Assembly: GCA_913776245.1 (NCBI GenBank)
Contig: CAJYLO010000017.1
Location: forward strand, 85,184 to 149,183
Direction: 5' to 3'
Source: an uncultured Chryseobacterium sp.
GTDB taxonomy: Bacteria > Bacteroidota > Bacteroidia > Flavobacteriales > Weeksellaceae
Length of the DNA: 64,000 nt
Part shown: positions 15,489-24,978 of the stretch, one piece after another
Layout of the letters: each line of letters starts with the position of its first letter
Numbering within the stretch: position 1 is the stretch's first letter
The notes under the pieces: model-generated
What the model saw: only the letters and a program-made list of their open reading frames with translations
Databases searched by the model: none
Told to the model about the DNA's origin: nothing
Translations under genes and position numbers: made by a program

Positions 15489-16499
15489 TTATAATGTTTT
15501 GAATTGCTCAAGCATCCTGATGTCATTCTCAAAGAACATTCTGATATCGCTCATTTGATAAAGAAGCATCACTATCCTTTCAATTCCCATACCAAAGGCG
15601 TATCCAGAAAATCTGTCGGAATCAATATTGACATTTTTTAACACTGCAGGATCTACCATTCCACAACCCATGATTTCCAGCCAGCCGGTTCCCTTGGTGA
15701 TTCTGTAGTCTGTTTCAGAGTTCAGACCCCAGTAAACATCTACTTCAGCACTTGGCTCTGTAAATGGGAAGTAAGAAGGTCTCATTCTGATTTTAGATTT
15801 TCCGAATAATTCTGTTGTAAAAAACTGAATAGTCTGTTTAAGATCTGCGAAACTCACATTTTCATCTATATAAAGCCCTTCGATCTGATGGAAAATACAA
15901 TGCGAACGGGAAGAAACAGCTTCATTTCTGAAAACTCTTCCCGGTGCGAGGATTCTCATCGGCGGCTCATTATTTTCCATATAACGGATCTGTACGGAAG
16001 AGGTATGCGTTCTCAGAAGAACATCAGGATTCTGCTCTATAAAAAAGGTATCCTGCATATCTCTTGCAGGGTGATATTCCGGGAGATTCAGTGCCGTAAA
16101 GTTGTGCCAGTCATCTTCAATCTCAGGACCGTCTGCAACGGCAAAACCAATCGATTTGAAGATGTCAATGATTTTATTTTTTACAAGATTGATAGGATGG
16201 CGTGAGCCCAGTTCCAGAGGAAAAGCGGGTCTTGTAAGATCTTCTTTTTCGAGAATAAGAGAACTTTCCGAAGATGTTTTAAGCTCTTCGAGTTTCCCGT
16301 TTACCGCTTGTTTCAGAGTGTTGATTTTCTGTCCGGCATCTTTTTTCTGCTCATTCGGAACCTGTTTCAAAAATTCATAAAAATCATTCAAAACACCTTT
16401 TTTTCCGTTGAACCGGATTCGGAACTGTTCTATTTCGTCCTTTGCAGAAGATTGGAAATTTTGTACTTCTACCAACAGCGCATCAATTTTCTCTAGCAT
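15489..16499 (-). CDS. pheS: Phenylalanine--tRNA ligase alpha subunit
   Basis: 336 residues, normal for bacterial PheS. An N-terminal coiled coil (1-90) is followed by the class II catalytic core: HPARDMQDTFF, motif 2 FRNEAVSSRSHCIFHQIEG, ELMGCGMVDP-like EIMGCGMVDP, and motif 3 GFAFGMG-like YAFGMGIERIVMLL. It forms the alpha2beta2 enzyme with PheT, which is not in this window. It is transcribed alone with a -7 box upstream. Confidence 0.96.
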   Translation of the reverse strand: MLEKIDALLVEVQNFQSSAKDEIEQFRIRFNGKKGVLNDFYEFLKQVPNEQKKDAGQKINTLKQAVNGKLEELKTSSESSLILEKEDLTRPAFPLELGSRHPINLVKNKIIDIFKSIGFAVADGPEIEDDWHNFTALNLPEYHPARDMQDTFFIEQNPDVLLRTHTSSVQIRYMENNEPPMRILAPGRVFRNEAVSSRSHCIFHQIEGLYIDENVSFADLKQTIQFFTTELFGKSKIRMRPSYFPFTEPSAEVDVYWGLNSETDYRITKGTGWLEIMGCGMVDPAVLKNVNIDSDRFSGYAFGMGIERIVMLLYQMSDIRMFFENDIRMLEQFKTL

Positions 16500-16522
16500 T
16501 AGTTTGTATAAAAAATAGATTG

Positions 16523-16530
16523 CAAAAATA
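16523..16530 (-). promoter_or_regulatory. -7 promoter box of pheS
   Basis: TATTTTTG on the minus strand, 23 bp before the ATG; matches TAnnTTTG. Confidence 0.5.
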
Positions 16531-16583
16531 CGTTTTTTAAACCAAACCAGATAATTCTGTCCATTTTAAAAATTGTTAAAAAA

Positions 16584-16621
16584 GAAAACCCTTTTCAACT
16601 GTAAAATTAAAAAGGGTTTCT
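16584..16621. terminator. Terminator after the YceI gene
   Basis: GAAAACCCTTTT pairs with AAAAGGGTTTC around an A/T-rich loop. It lies downstream of the leftward YceI gene. Confidence 0.7.
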
Positions 16622-16639
16622 ATAATTAATCTTAATATT

Positions 16640-17299
16640 TTACTTTTTCTCAATAGCCTTAACTTTCATCTGAACATTGATCTCATTTTTAATAAGACCT
16701 TCTGCAGCTGGCATCTGAAACTTGATTCCGAATTCATCCCGGTTAATGTCTTTCGGTTCTGTTGCAATGCTTAGTTCGCCGTCTTTAATCTTGACATTGG
16801 CATTGAAAGTAGCTGGTTTTGTAATTCCTTTTAGAGTAAGATTTCCATCCAGAACCGTGTTGTAGTCACTTCCTGCAGGTGCTTCGGAAATTTTGGTGAT
16901 TTCGTAGGAAGCAGTTGGGAATTTTTCGACATCAAAAAAATCTGCACTCTTCAGATGTCCTATAAGTTTAGCATTGCCGTCAGCTTCTTTCAGATCCTCA
17001 TTCGCAATGGAGTTCATATCAATCACAAATTGTCCGCTTTCCAGCTTATTATCCTTCACGGTCACTTCACCGCTTTCGAATTTCAAAGTTCCGATATGGC
17101 TGGTGTTATCCGATTTTACGACCTTAAAACCTTTCCATTCTGCTTTGCTGTTCATTGTATCTACCACATAGATCTGTCCGTTGGTTGTGGTAAGAACTTC
17201 ATTGCTTTCGCTGGTTACGGGTTTGTCTTTTCCGCAGGAGATTACAAAAACAGATGCTGAGATCATCAGAATGGCTGCAAGGATGGTTGTTTTTTTCAT
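16640..17299 (-). CDS. YceI-family lipoprotein
   Basis: 219 residues with a lipobox ending FVISC (Cys22). The YceI lipocalin-like barrel runs from ~45 to the end: DTMNSKAEWKGFKV at the start, HIGTLKFESGEV, LIGHLKSADFFDVEKFPTA, and LTLKGITKPATF. YceI proteins bind isoprenoid-like lipids in a beta barrel; the ligand here is not known. It is a single gene, divergent from the ABC ATPase gene. Confidence 0.92.
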   Translation of the reverse strand: MKKTTILAAILMISASVFVISCGKDKPVTSESNEVLTTTNGQIYVVDTMNSKAEWKGFKVVKSDNTSHIGTLKFESGEVTVKDNKLESGQFVIDMNSIANEDLKEADGNAKLIGHLKSADFFDVEKFPTASYEITKISEAPAGSDYNTVLDGNLTLKGITKPATFNANVKIKDGELSIATEPKDINRDEFGIKFQMPAAEGLIKNEINVQMKVKAIEKK

Positions 17300-17435
17300 A
17301 TCAGATTGTAGGATTTAGAAATCTGAGTCTCCATTTGATTTGGATTTTGCTCAGAAAATTTTAATTTGTTACTTAGTTTTACGTTCTTTGCTAAAATAAT
17401 AAAATTATTATACTTCAAAAAACAATTTTCATCAA

Positions 17436-18368
17436 ATGCTGTTAGAAGTCAAAAATCTTTATTTCAATTATCAGACCAATAATCCGCTATTTCAAAACCT
17501 GAAGCTGAATGTAGATGAAGGTCAGATTGTTGCATTGGCGGGTGAAAGCGGTTGCGGAAAATCAACCTTGCTAAGCCTGATTTACGGACTGATGGATTGG
17601 CAGGGCGGTGAAATTATTTTTGACGGTGAAAAATTGTTCGGGCCAAAAGGAAACCTTGTGCCGGGAGAATCGAAAATGAAATTTGTGGCGCAGAATTATG
17701 ATCTGATGCCCTATGCCACGGTTGCGGACAATGTTGGCAAGTTTATTTCCAATATCAATCTTTCAGCCAAAAAAGAAAAAATTGAAGAACTTTTGGATGT
17801 AGTCGGCTTAACGGATTTTGCCAAAGTCTTGCCGAAAAATCTGAGTGGCGGACAGCAGCAACGTGTCGCTATTGCAAGAGCACTCGCTATTCTTCCGAAA
17901 ATGCTTTTGCTGGATGAGCCATTCAGTAATCTTGATTTTTCCAGAAAATTCGAATTGCGGGACAAGCTGTTCAGCTATGCCAGGCAAAATAATATGAGCC
18001 TCATCATCTCCACTCATAATCTGGAGGAAGTTCTTCCTTGGGCAGATAAAATAGTGGTACTGCAAAACGGCCGGCTGATTCAGAATGATTCGCCAAAAGA
18101 GACTTATGAAAATCCTTACAACGATTATGTCGCTAAGCTTTTAGGAGAAGTCAATATTTTTAGTGAAGAGGAAAAGGTTCAGTTCAATCTTGACAAAACA
18201 CATTATTTCCCACATCAGATCAAAATTGCTGGAAGTGGAGAAGAGGCAACAGTTTTAGAAAGTCTTTTTGCAGGCTCACATTACAGGAATAAACTTAAAA
18301 TTCATAATAAAATAGTTATCGTTTATTCAGCGGAACAGCTTTCAGGAAACGTTTTTCTGAAGTTTTAG
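17436..18368 (+). CDS. ABC transporter ATP-binding protein without a neighbouring permease
   Basis: 310 residues. Walker A GESGCGKST (36-44), Q-loop FVAQNYDLMPY, signature LSGGQQQRVAIARAL, Walker B MLLLDEPFSNLD, and switch His in IISTHNLEE. The first ~235 residues are a normal nucleotide-binding domain; residues 240-310 form an extra C-terminal domain resembling the TOBE-like tails of PotA/FbpC-type importers. No permease or binding protein lies beside it, so the partner must be elsewhere. The start is the first ATG and gives the standard MLLEVKNLYF opening. Confidence 0.9.
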   Translation: MLLEVKNLYFNYQTNNPLFQNLKLNVDEGQIVALAGESGCGKSTLLSLIYGLMDWQGGEIIFDGEKLFGPKGNLVPGESKMKFVAQNYDLMPYATVADNVGKFISNINLSAKKEKIEELLDVVGLTDFAKVLPKNLSGGQQQRVAIARALAILPKMLLLDEPFSNLDFSRKFELRDKLFSYARQNNMSLIISTHNLEEVLPWADKIVVLQNGRLIQNDSPKETYENPYNDYVAKLLGEVNIFSEEEKVQFNLDKTHYFPHQIKIAGSGEEATVLESLFAGSHYRNKLKIHNKIVIVYSAEQLSGNVFLKF

Positions 18369-18651
18369 ACATATCCATTCCTATGTTGATAAAATATGGA
18401 TAACTTATAGATTATCAATTGTTTGAATGATAAAATTTTATTAGATTTGTCAAACGAAAATATAAAGGAATTTTTTGGTTAATTCTCTTTCTGCCTTAGG
18501 GACTGGAAATTAGTCCGATCTTCGGATCTGACAATCAGAGTCTTTGAAAGTTTACCCTGCCAAAACTTTCCTTTTTATTTTGCCATTAGCCGATGGCTTA
18601 TAAAGATTAGCTTTAAAAGCAATCTGCCAGAAGCTAAAAGCCTGTCGCCAA

Positions 18652-18984
18652 CTAAGCTTTTTTCACAAACTCAGACTTCAAAGCCATAGATCCGAATCCA
18701 TCAATTTTACAGTCGATATTGTGATCAGAATCCGGACGAAGACGGATGTTTTTAACTTTTGTTCCGGCTTTTACCGGTTTTGGAGCACCTTTTACAGGCA
18801 GGTCTTTGATCACAATTACGGAATCTCCGTTTTGCAGCTCTTTACCCAGAGAATCAAATATTTTCCCTTCAGATGAAACTTCTGCAGGATCCCACTCGTG
18901 GAAACATTGGGAACAGACCATCATTCCGTCTTGTTCGTAAGTAAATTCGGATTGGCATTTCGGGCAAAGAATGGTATCGCTCAT
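18652..18984 (-). CDS. PhnA/YjdM-family zinc-ribbon protein
   Basis: 110 residues. The N-terminal zinc ribbon has Cys7, Cys10, Cys24 and Cys27 (CPKC and CSQC). The C-terminal KOW-like beta domain has [14 protein letters not shown] and [19 protein letters not shown]. The family was historically tied to phosphonate use (PhnA), but no phosphonate genes are near and the real role is unclear. The 283-bp spacer (18369-18651) between it and the convergent ABC gene holds small hairpins and nothing coding that I recognise. Confidence 0.9.
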   Translation of the reverse strand: MSDTILCPKCQSEFTYEQDGMMVCSQCFHEWDPAEVSSEGKIFDSLGKELQNGDSVIVIKDLPVKGAPKPVKAGTKVKNIRLRPDSDHNIDCKIDGFGSMALKSEFVKKA

Positions 18985-19125
18985 AGTTTTTTTATAAATG
19001 ATAATTGATGAATGATTTTGTATCAGTTTTAATTTTGCAAAGATAAATAAATTGACAATCTGTTTATACTAATAATTATCAGCTCATTTAAAGTCAATCA
19101 GTCACCTATTATATAAAATGTTGTT

Positions 19126-19133
19126 TATATTTG
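19126..19133 (+). promoter_or_regulatory. -7 promoter box of gcvT
   Basis: TATATTTG, a perfect consensus match 30 bp before the gcvT ATG. Confidence 0.5.
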
Positions 19134-19163
19134 TGCGCAACTAAAATAAATCTTCTTTTTAAA

Positions 19164-20243
19164 ATGAAAAAAACCGCTTTATACGATAAACACGTTTCTC
19201 TTGGCGCTAAAATCGTCCCTTTTGCAGGCTTCGAAATGCCTGTTCAGTATTCGGGAGTTACAGAAGAACATTTTGCAGTCCGCGAAAAAGCGGGAATCTT
19301 TGATGTATCTCATATGGGACAGTTTTTTATTGAAGGTGATGCTGCCAAAGATCTTTTGCAGTTTGTAACGTCTAATAACGTTGATGCGTTAGAAAACGGA
19401 AAAGCGCAATATTCCTGTCTTCCTAATGAAACTGGCGGAATTATAGATGATCTTATTGTTTACAAAATAGAAAATGGAAAATATTTTGTAGTTGTAAATG
19501 CTTCAAACATAGATAAAGACTGGGATCATATTGCAAAATACAATGAAAAATTTGGTGCAAAAATGACCAATGCTTCGGATGAAATGTCATTAATTGCCAT
19601 TCAGGGACCCAAAGCAACTGAAATCCTTCAAAAGCTAACTGATACCGATTTATCAGCTATTCCATATTATCATTTTAGAATTGGTTCTGTGGCTGGTTTT
19701 TCTGATGTGATTATTTCTAACACCGGTTACACGGGAAGCGGCGGATTCGAGATTTATTTTAAAAATTATGATGCTGAAAAAATCTGGGATGCACTATCAG
19801 AAGCCGGAAAAGAATTCGGAATGATCCCTTGTGGACTGGCTTCCAGAGATACTTTGAGATTGGAAAAAGGTTTCTGCCTTTACGGCAATGATATTGATGA
19901 TACGACGTCTCCACTTGAAGCTGGATTGGGCTGGATAACGAAATTTGATAAAGATTTTGTGAACAAGACATTCCTGGAAAATCAAAAAGCTGAAGGCGTT
20001 TCCAGAAAATTAGTTGGCTTCGAAATGCAGGAAAAAGCGATTCCAAGACACGATTATGAAGTGGTTGATTCAGAGGGAAATGTTATCGGAAAAGTAACTT
20101 CCGGGACAATGTCGCCAATGAAAAAAATCGGATTAGGTTTAGCTTATGTCGATAAACCTAACTTCAAATTAGGTTCTGAGATTTTCATCAGAATAAGAAA
20201 TAAAGATATTCCCGCGAAAGTGGTGAAACTGCCTTTTGTTTAA
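19164..20243 (+). CDS. gcvT: Glycine cleavage system aminomethyltransferase (T protein)
   Basis: 359 residues. Transfers the methylene unit from the aminomethyl-lipoyl H protein to tetrahydrofolate. The sequence opens [16 protein letters not shown], with [12 protein letters not shown], the DVSHMGQ folate-site motif, [11 protein letters not shown], and [20 protein letters not shown]. The ATG at 19164 is preferred to an in-frame TTG 33 bp upstream, which lies inside the promoter box. gcvH and gcvP are not in this window. It is followed 10 bp later by an unrelated lipoprotein gene. Confidence 0.96.
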   Translation: MKKTALYDKHVSLGAKIVPFAGFEMPVQYSGVTEEHFAVREKAGIFDVSHMGQFFIEGDAAKDLLQFVTSNNVDALENGKAQYSCLPNETGGIIDDLIVYKIENGKYFVVVNASNIDKDWDHIAKYNEKFGAKMTNASDEMSLIAIQGPKATEILQKLTDTDLSAIPYYHFRIGSVAGFSDVIISNTGYTGSGGFEIYFKNYDAEKIWDALSEAGKEFGMIPCGLASRDTLRLEKGFCLYGNDIDDTTSPLEAGLGWITKFDKDFVNKTFLENQKAEGVSRKLVGFEMQEKAIPRHDYEVVDSEGNVIGKVTSGTMSPMKKIGLGLAYVDKPNFKLGSEIFIRIRNKDIPAKVVKLPFV

Positions 20244-20253
20244 ATTAAATAAT

Positions 20254-20781
20254 ATGAAAAATCTTAAATCTTTTATTTTATTATTAATTATATCTGTGTT
20301 TTTAATTAGCTGTGGAACGTCTCACAATTATACAAATAACACATTAAATAAAAATTTTTTTGAAACAAAAACAATTTATTTCAAATTAAACCCTAATAGC
20401 CAGAATGTAATAAATTTCAGTGGAATGGTAGGAAGTGTATTTGGAGGAATTACTCAGCCAAACGTTAAAGAAACATTTAAATTATCGATTGAGGAACTGG
20501 CAGCCGAGACAAATTTGAAATTAAAGTTTATTGAATATAACGACGAAATAAAAACGACAAATCCTGATATTATTGATGTTAATATTTCAGAAATAAATTG
20601 GCATTTTGGTTTTTCTGTAGCAACTTTAAAAACCGTTGTAAACTATAAAAACTTATATGATAATAATGAGATAAAAACAACAGGAATTAGAAAAAGCGGT
20701 GGAGGTGATGAAATGAATAATCTAAAAAAATCGTTAAAAGATGCCACATATAAATTTTTGAAAGAATTAGAAAAAAAATAA
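20254..20781 (+). CDS. Uncharacterised lipoprotein
   Basis: 175 residues from the ATG at 20254, which gives a clean lipoprotein signal (LIISVFLISCGTSHN, Cys at ~20). The rest is an alpha/beta domain with strands TKTIYFKLNPNS and PDIIDVNISEINW, a Gly-rich stretch (MVGSVFGGITQP), and a Lys-rich C-terminal helix. No family is recognised. It lies 10 bp after gcvT and before a terminator, so it is probably co-transcribed with it, without an obvious functional link. Confidence 0.7.
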   Translation: MKNLKSFILLLIISVFLISCGTSHNYTNNTLNKNFFETKTIYFKLNPNSQNVINFSGMVGSVFGGITQPNVKETFKLSIEELAAETNLKLKFIEYNDEIKTTNPDIIDVNISEINWHFGFSVATLKTVVNYKNLYDNNEIKTTGIRKSGGGDEMNNLKKSLKDATYKFLKELEKK

Positions 20782-20782
20782 C

Positions 20783-20816
20783 AAAAAAGCGTTCAAATTA
20801 TTGAACGCTTTTTTAT
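20783..20816 (+). terminator. Terminator after the gcvT-linked lipoprotein gene
   Basis: AAAAAAGCGTTCAA pairs with TTGAACGCTTTTTT around a five-base loop. Confidence 0.85.
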
Positions 20817-20844
20817 TTTCTGACTTCCACCATCCAACCTCCAT

Positions 20845-21378
20845 CTATTTCAAATACTTCGTAATACTTTCGCTCATCGGGTTAGTAGTGCTTACAAAAC
20901 TGTCGATAACATTACCTTTTTCATCCAGCAAAATCTTGGTGAAGTTCCAAAGAATTTTAGTGTTTTTCACGCCGTTTTCTTTTTTGTCTGTCAGGAATTT
21001 GTAGATCGGCGCAATGTCATCGCCTTTCACAGAAATTTTTGCAGCCATAGGAAAGCTTACGCCATAGTTTCTCTGGCAAAAAGTAGCGATCTCTTTATTG
21101 GAGCCTGGTTCCTGTCCGCCAAAGTTATTGGCAGGAAAACCAACTACTACAAGTTTGTTTTTGTAAGCTTTAGATAACTTTTCAAGATCAGCATACTGCG
21201 GAGTGAATCCGCATTCGGACGCCGTATTCACCACCAATATTTTTTTGCCTTTGAATTTTGAAAAGTCAATAGTGGAACCATCAAGCGCTTCTACTTTGAA
21301 GCTGTGAATCGATTTGGCCTGTGCCTTATTTTTTGAAAATCCGAATAATGATAGCATAATTACAAGTAAGTATTTCAT
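20845..21378 (-). CDS. Exported glutathione peroxidase-family protein
   Basis: 177 residues. A signal peptide (1-~20, ending KAQA) is followed by the thioredoxin-fold GPx domain. The peroxidatic residue is Cys56 (VNTASECGFTP), so this is a cysteine rather than selenocysteine enzyme. FPANNFGGQEPGS carries the conserved Gln, and ILWNFTKILLD carries the Trp and Asn. Bacterial members usually take electrons from thioredoxin rather than glutathione (family knowledge). Export points to extracytoplasmic peroxide defence, like the exported superoxide dismutase earlier in the window. Confidence 0.93.
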   Translation of the reverse strand: MKYLLVIMLSLFGFSKNKAQAKSIHSFKVEALDGSTIDFSKFKGKKILVVNTASECGFTPQYADLEKLSKAYKNKLVVVGFPANNFGGQEPGSNKEIATFCQRNYGVSFPMAAKISVKGDDIAPIYKFLTDKKENGVKNTKILWNFTKILLDEKGNVIDSFVSTTNPMSESITKYLK

Positions 21379-21531
21379 ATAAATTATTTAAATTTTTTAA
21401 TGACTCTGTGCAATCGCTATTCCGTTATTATTGCTCCGGAAAATTATGCAGGGCAAAGTCATCAGATTAATTTGAAATTCAAAGTTAAAACAAGTTTTGG
21501 AAATATATATCAATTATCAATTATAATTATT

Positions 21532-22326
21532 TCAGATAAATCCCCAATCAATTGCTTTTTTGACGAGCTCGGATGTTTTGGTACAGTCTGTTTTCTGAAA
21601 AATATTACGCCGATGAGTAGTTACGGTATGATAAGACAGATCCAACATACTGGAAATCTGTTTTGCAGAATGGCCAAGAGCCAGTAATGATAATATCTCC
21701 AATTCGCGTTTGGTCAAAGAGTAATCGGGTAATTTTTGTCCGGGCTTTTTGTTATAATGCATTTGGTGAAAGTCATTTCTGTATCCAATTCCTGCCACCA
21801 ATACTATATAGGAATTGGTTTGGGTGATATGCTGAATGTTGGTGTGGATGTTGACAGCCTGCAGCAATGCGCCGCTCTTATCTTTCGAAATATGGAGCGA
21901 CTGATGATGAAACATTTCATAAGTTCCTTTTGCGGTAAGCATTCTGAAGCAGTAACTGCATTTTAGACTTTGCTGATGTTCCCACCCGATCTCGCTCATT
22001 TTTTCAATGGTCATTCGTTCTGCTTCCATCACGAACTCAATGTCATCAGGGTGTATTAAATCTATAATTTCTTTTAGATATTTTGGATATTTTTTGAGAT
22101 TATGAATTTTAAGGATGTTCGGATGCAGATTTACCAGCGTGCTGTCAGGAATATTGATCGCATAATAATAAAACTCACCCATTGCAAACATGTCGCCAAT
22201 GATTTTTTCTATTGATGGCGGGCTTGTAATACTTTTTGCATTGTTGCTAAGTGATTGAGGATAGTCATTCCAGACATCAAGAAGAGGATGCTCCCGCTTA
22301 GATGAAACTTTATATTGATTTTCCAT
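21532..22326 (-). CDS. LuxR-type transcriptional regulator with PAS-like N-terminus
   Basis: 264 residues. Residues ~45-180 look like a PAS fold (VNLHPNILKIHNLKKYPKYL, IHPDDIEFVMEAERMT, YEMFHHQSLHISKD). The C-terminal helix-turn-helix has LTKRELEILSLLALGHSAKQ and LSYHTVTTHRRNIF. There is no receiver domain. It is divergent from the two exported unknown genes that follow, with 111 bp between starts, so it might control them. That is inference only. Confidence 0.85.
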   Translation of the reverse strand: MENQYKVSSKREHPLLDVWNDYPQSLSNNAKSITSPPSIEKIIGDMFAMGEFYYYAINIPDSTLVNLHPNILKIHNLKKYPKYLKEIIDLIHPDDIEFVMEAERMTIEKMSEIGWEHQQSLKCSYCFRMLTAKGTYEMFHHQSLHISKDKSGALLQAVNIHTNIQHITQTNSYIVLVAGIGYRNDFHQMHYNKKPGQKLPDYSLTKRELEILSLLALGHSAKQISSMLDLSYHTVTTHRRNIFQKTDCTKTSELVKKAIDWGFI

Positions 22327-22413
22327 TTTTATTAAGTTTTCGGGCTAAAATTAGCTAAAAATTCTGATGAAAAATACCTTTTTTGTGGTATTTACTTATA
22401 TAGGATATCGATT

Positions 22414-22421
22414 TATATTTG
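22414..22421 (+). promoter_or_regulatory. -7 promoter box of the exported-protein gene pair
   Basis: TATATTTG, 16 bp before the ATG at 22438. Confidence 0.5.
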
Positions 22422-22437
22422 TTTAAACTAATTAATA

Positions 22438-23520
22438 ATGAGAAACATACTTATAATTTTTGCAATATTTTTTGAAGTAACTGTAAATGCACAAGCTAAA
22501 CATAATTATCTATCAGGCAGGTGTAAACTGGCTGGACAGCTAAGAGCAGAAAGTGGCTATTGCCCGGGATGTGCAGAAGACGATAGAAAAAACAACGAAG
22601 CTAAAAAAATAGAAGATAAAAGAATACAAGCTATAGCAGTTCAGAAAGCAGAAGCACAACGCCAAAAAGCGATTGAAGAAAACAAGAGACAAAATGAAAA
22701 AATTGCAGAGGAAATAAAAAAACAAAAAGAGAACGAACTGCATTTGGGCTTTCCAGGCAATAAAGTTGAAAAACAAAACGTAAAAAAGGAAGATTTGAAA
22801 GAAACCGGAGTCTGGATTCCAAAATTTGCGGGCAGGGGTTTAGGAAGCGGCTTTGTAGATAAGTCATTTCAGTATGTTGATGAAACACAATTAACAGATG
22901 CTGATTGGAAAATAAAGCCGAATAATAACTGGAGTTCAACTTATATGAGAGATTTTACAGGAAATTATACTGCAATAGTACTGAATGGTTATCATGATAT
23001 TTCTTCGCCTTGTGGCGGAACCGAGATTAGAAATGCACATAGATCAATAATTATCGACAGAAATGGACATACTGTAATGGAATCTGATCCTGGTGATGGC
23101 TTCATTATGATTGGAGACAGCCCTTTTGTTTTAAAAATGATAGGTGGGTGGAGTGCGATGGATGATAACGATGCGTGTAATGCAAGTATCTATTTAATTG
23201 CAAAGAATAAAGAAATATTAAAATTGCCCCATAATAGTTTTGGAAATGAAGATTACTTAAAGCAATCAGCGTTTAGTACTATTGGTATTGCTTATATAGA
23301 TGCCAAAGGAAATATTAGTAATAGTGAATTTAAAATTAAGCCAGAATTTGTTCAGGAAATAAAATCTGAAATAGCAAATGCTAATGCTATAGGATGCTTT
23401 ATCTATTCACAAGGTTTTGAGAAAGGAAATAATGGACATACAGTTGTACTTTTAAAAAATGATGGAACATATAAAGAAATTTGGAACAACATTGATTATT
23501 ATAGAATACACAGCAGATAA
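22438..23520 (+). CDS. Uncharacterised exported protein with coiled coil
   Basis: 360 residues. The signal peptide ends about residue 19 (VTVNAQA). A short Cys-containing segment follows (GRCKLAGQL, then SGYCPGCAEDD). Residues ~45-110 form a highly charged helix rich in Lys, Glu, Gln and Ala, likely a coiled coil. The remainder is a beta-rich domain with NGHTVMESDPGDGFIMIG and a second NGHTVVLLKNDG repeat-like segment. No family is recognised. The start of the next gene is 11 bp downstream, so the two form an operon. Confidence 0.72.
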   Translation: MRNILIIFAIFFEVTVNAQAKHNYLSGRCKLAGQLRAESGYCPGCAEDDRKNNEAKKIEDKRIQAIAVQKAEAQRQKAIEENKRQNEKIAEEIKKQKENELHLGFPGNKVEKQNVKKEDLKETGVWIPKFAGRGLGSGFVDKSFQYVDETQLTDADWKIKPNNNWSSTYMRDFTGNYTAIVLNGYHDISSPCGGTEIRNAHRSIIIDRNGHTVMESDPGDGFIMIGDSPFVLKMIGGWSAMDDNDACNASIYLIAKNKEILKLPHNSFGNEDYLKQSAFSTIGIAYIDAKGNISNSEFKIKPEFVQEIKSEIANANAIGCFIYSQGFEKGNNGHTVVLLKNDGTYKEIWNNIDYYRIHSR

Positions 23521-23531
23521 ATAATATAATT

Positions 23532-24758
23532 ATGAAAAAAATTCTCTCAATTATACTAATCTTTTTGATCTATATTAGCATTTTATCGCAAGAAGACGTC
23601 GCAGATTACGAAAAATTTGAAGCACTGGCTAAAAAGGTGAACGATATCCAAAAGACAGCCAATGGCAAAAGGTTAAAATATGAAGAAACCGATGTAATAT
23701 TAACGATTCCGGAGAACAATTTCATTTTCAATTATTATAATCTCAGTGCGAATGATATTATCAAAACAGAAGATGGCTTATTGGCGTTTGAAAATATTGA
23801 TTTTGCAGATGTAAAAGATATTGGTATTCTTGATGATATATTTGGTGTATGCAGAATGATAATTATCACAACAAATAAACCATTGAAATATACTGCCGTT
23901 GTAGAAGGGAAAATCGAAACTAAAGAAATCAATAATACGGCTTTTTATTTTTCATCTGTTGAAAACCATAATGGAAATGAAATGTTTGATGCTTTAGTTG
24001 ATTTAATTTATTTATCTAAAATAAAAAAGGGATTATTATCCACAAAACAAGCAGAGTTACAAAAAACAAAATGGAAGGAAACAGCTTCTAAAAATACTGC
24101 CATTGACTACTATAATTATTGGAAAACTGAACCCGAAAATATTTTTAATGCGCTTGCGTATACAAGATTAGAAAAGCTTGATAAGTCTTTTAAACTTGAA
24201 AAAATTAATACCGGTGATTTTCATTTAGGAATGACAAAATCTGAATTTGAAAATCTGCTTGCGCAAAAATTAAACGAGGTAAACAGTGACAACGAAGTGG
24301 TAAAAGAAGCTTTGAAAAGCCATAAAAGCCGCTATTATGAGCGTAAAGACCAGACTGTTTCCACAACCGTTGAGTTTTCAAAATATAATACATCAGTTTC
24401 AGGTAGAAAATTAGAAAAAAATAAGAACGAAATAGATCAGCTTATAAAATCAGTTTTTAAAATTGAAGGAAAGGATATTGGTAATAATCTAAACGGATAC
24501 TATGGATTTACATTGGATAATATAGAATTTGATAAATCTTTAAAAGCCACATCAATCGGAATAATGGCCTATCCTTTAGATAATAAGCTAACAAAAGACT
24601 TGCTTCTGTCAATTCTTGGAAATAATTTTGGAAATATTACTTACAAGAATCAAGATGAGTCATATTTTAGATTTTCAGGTTATGCAGATAAAGAGTTATT
24701 CCTATATTTTTCTAATTCTGATGAAGTTTGGATTACATTAAGAAATAAGAGAGACTAG
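23532..24758 (+). CDS. Uncharacterised exported protein
   Basis: 408 residues with a signal peptide (1-~20, IYISILSQE). The first half has strands VILTIPENNFIFNYY and MIIITTNKPLKYTAVVEG. The second half has a segment starting GDFHLGMTKSEFENLL, similar to motifs in small secreted proteins that begin a conserved domain with HLGMT. No family is assigned. It is the second gene of a two-gene unit. The 220 bp after it hold a terminator and nothing coding. Confidence 0.7.
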   Translation: MKKILSIILIFLIYISILSQEDVADYEKFEALAKKVNDIQKTANGKRLKYEETDVILTIPENNFIFNYYNLSANDIIKTEDGLLAFENIDFADVKDIGILDDIFGVCRMIIITTNKPLKYTAVVEGKIETKEINNTAFYFSSVENHNGNEMFDALVDLIYLSKIKKGLLSTKQAELQKTKWKETASKNTAIDYYNYWKTEPENIFNALAYTRLEKLDKSFKLEKINTGDFHLGMTKSEFENLLAQKLNEVNSDNEVVKEALKSHKSRYYERKDQTVSTTVEFSKYNTSVSGRKLEKNKNEIDQLIKSVFKIEGKDIGNNLNGYYGFTLDNIEFDKSLKATSIGIMAYPLDNKLTKDLLLSILGNNFGNITYKNQDESYFRFSGYADKELFLYFSNSDEVWITLRNKRD

Positions 24759-24892
24759 TTATAGAGTAGATTTGGTTTTAAAATTAAGCTATGATATAAT
24801 GCACCTTCTTTATATATAGAAATAATATTTCACAATAATAAAAAACTTCGTGACAAAATATTAAAAAACTTCAATTCCTAATTTCTCTCTCA

Positions 24893-24922
24893 AAGCCTGC
24901 TGTTTCCCGGCAGGTTTTTTTG
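24893..24922 (+). terminator. Terminator after the exported-protein pair
   Basis: GCCTGC pairs with GCAGG(T) around TGTTTCCCG-type loop, followed by a run of seven T. Confidence 0.7.
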
Positions 24923-24978
24923 TTTTTAATGGCGATTCAGAAAAATATAAATACCTTTAAGCCATCGAAAAGTTAAAA

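Noticed and set aside
18369-18651. Possible riboswitch or structured RNA in the ABC/PhnA spacer
   Set aside because: Only short unrelated hairpins (for example CCGATCTTCGG) were found; the spacer lies between convergent genes, where a riboswitch has no target.
19131-19163. TTG start upstream of gcvT
   Set aside because: It overlaps the TATATTTG box, and GcvT homology starts at the ATG at 19164.
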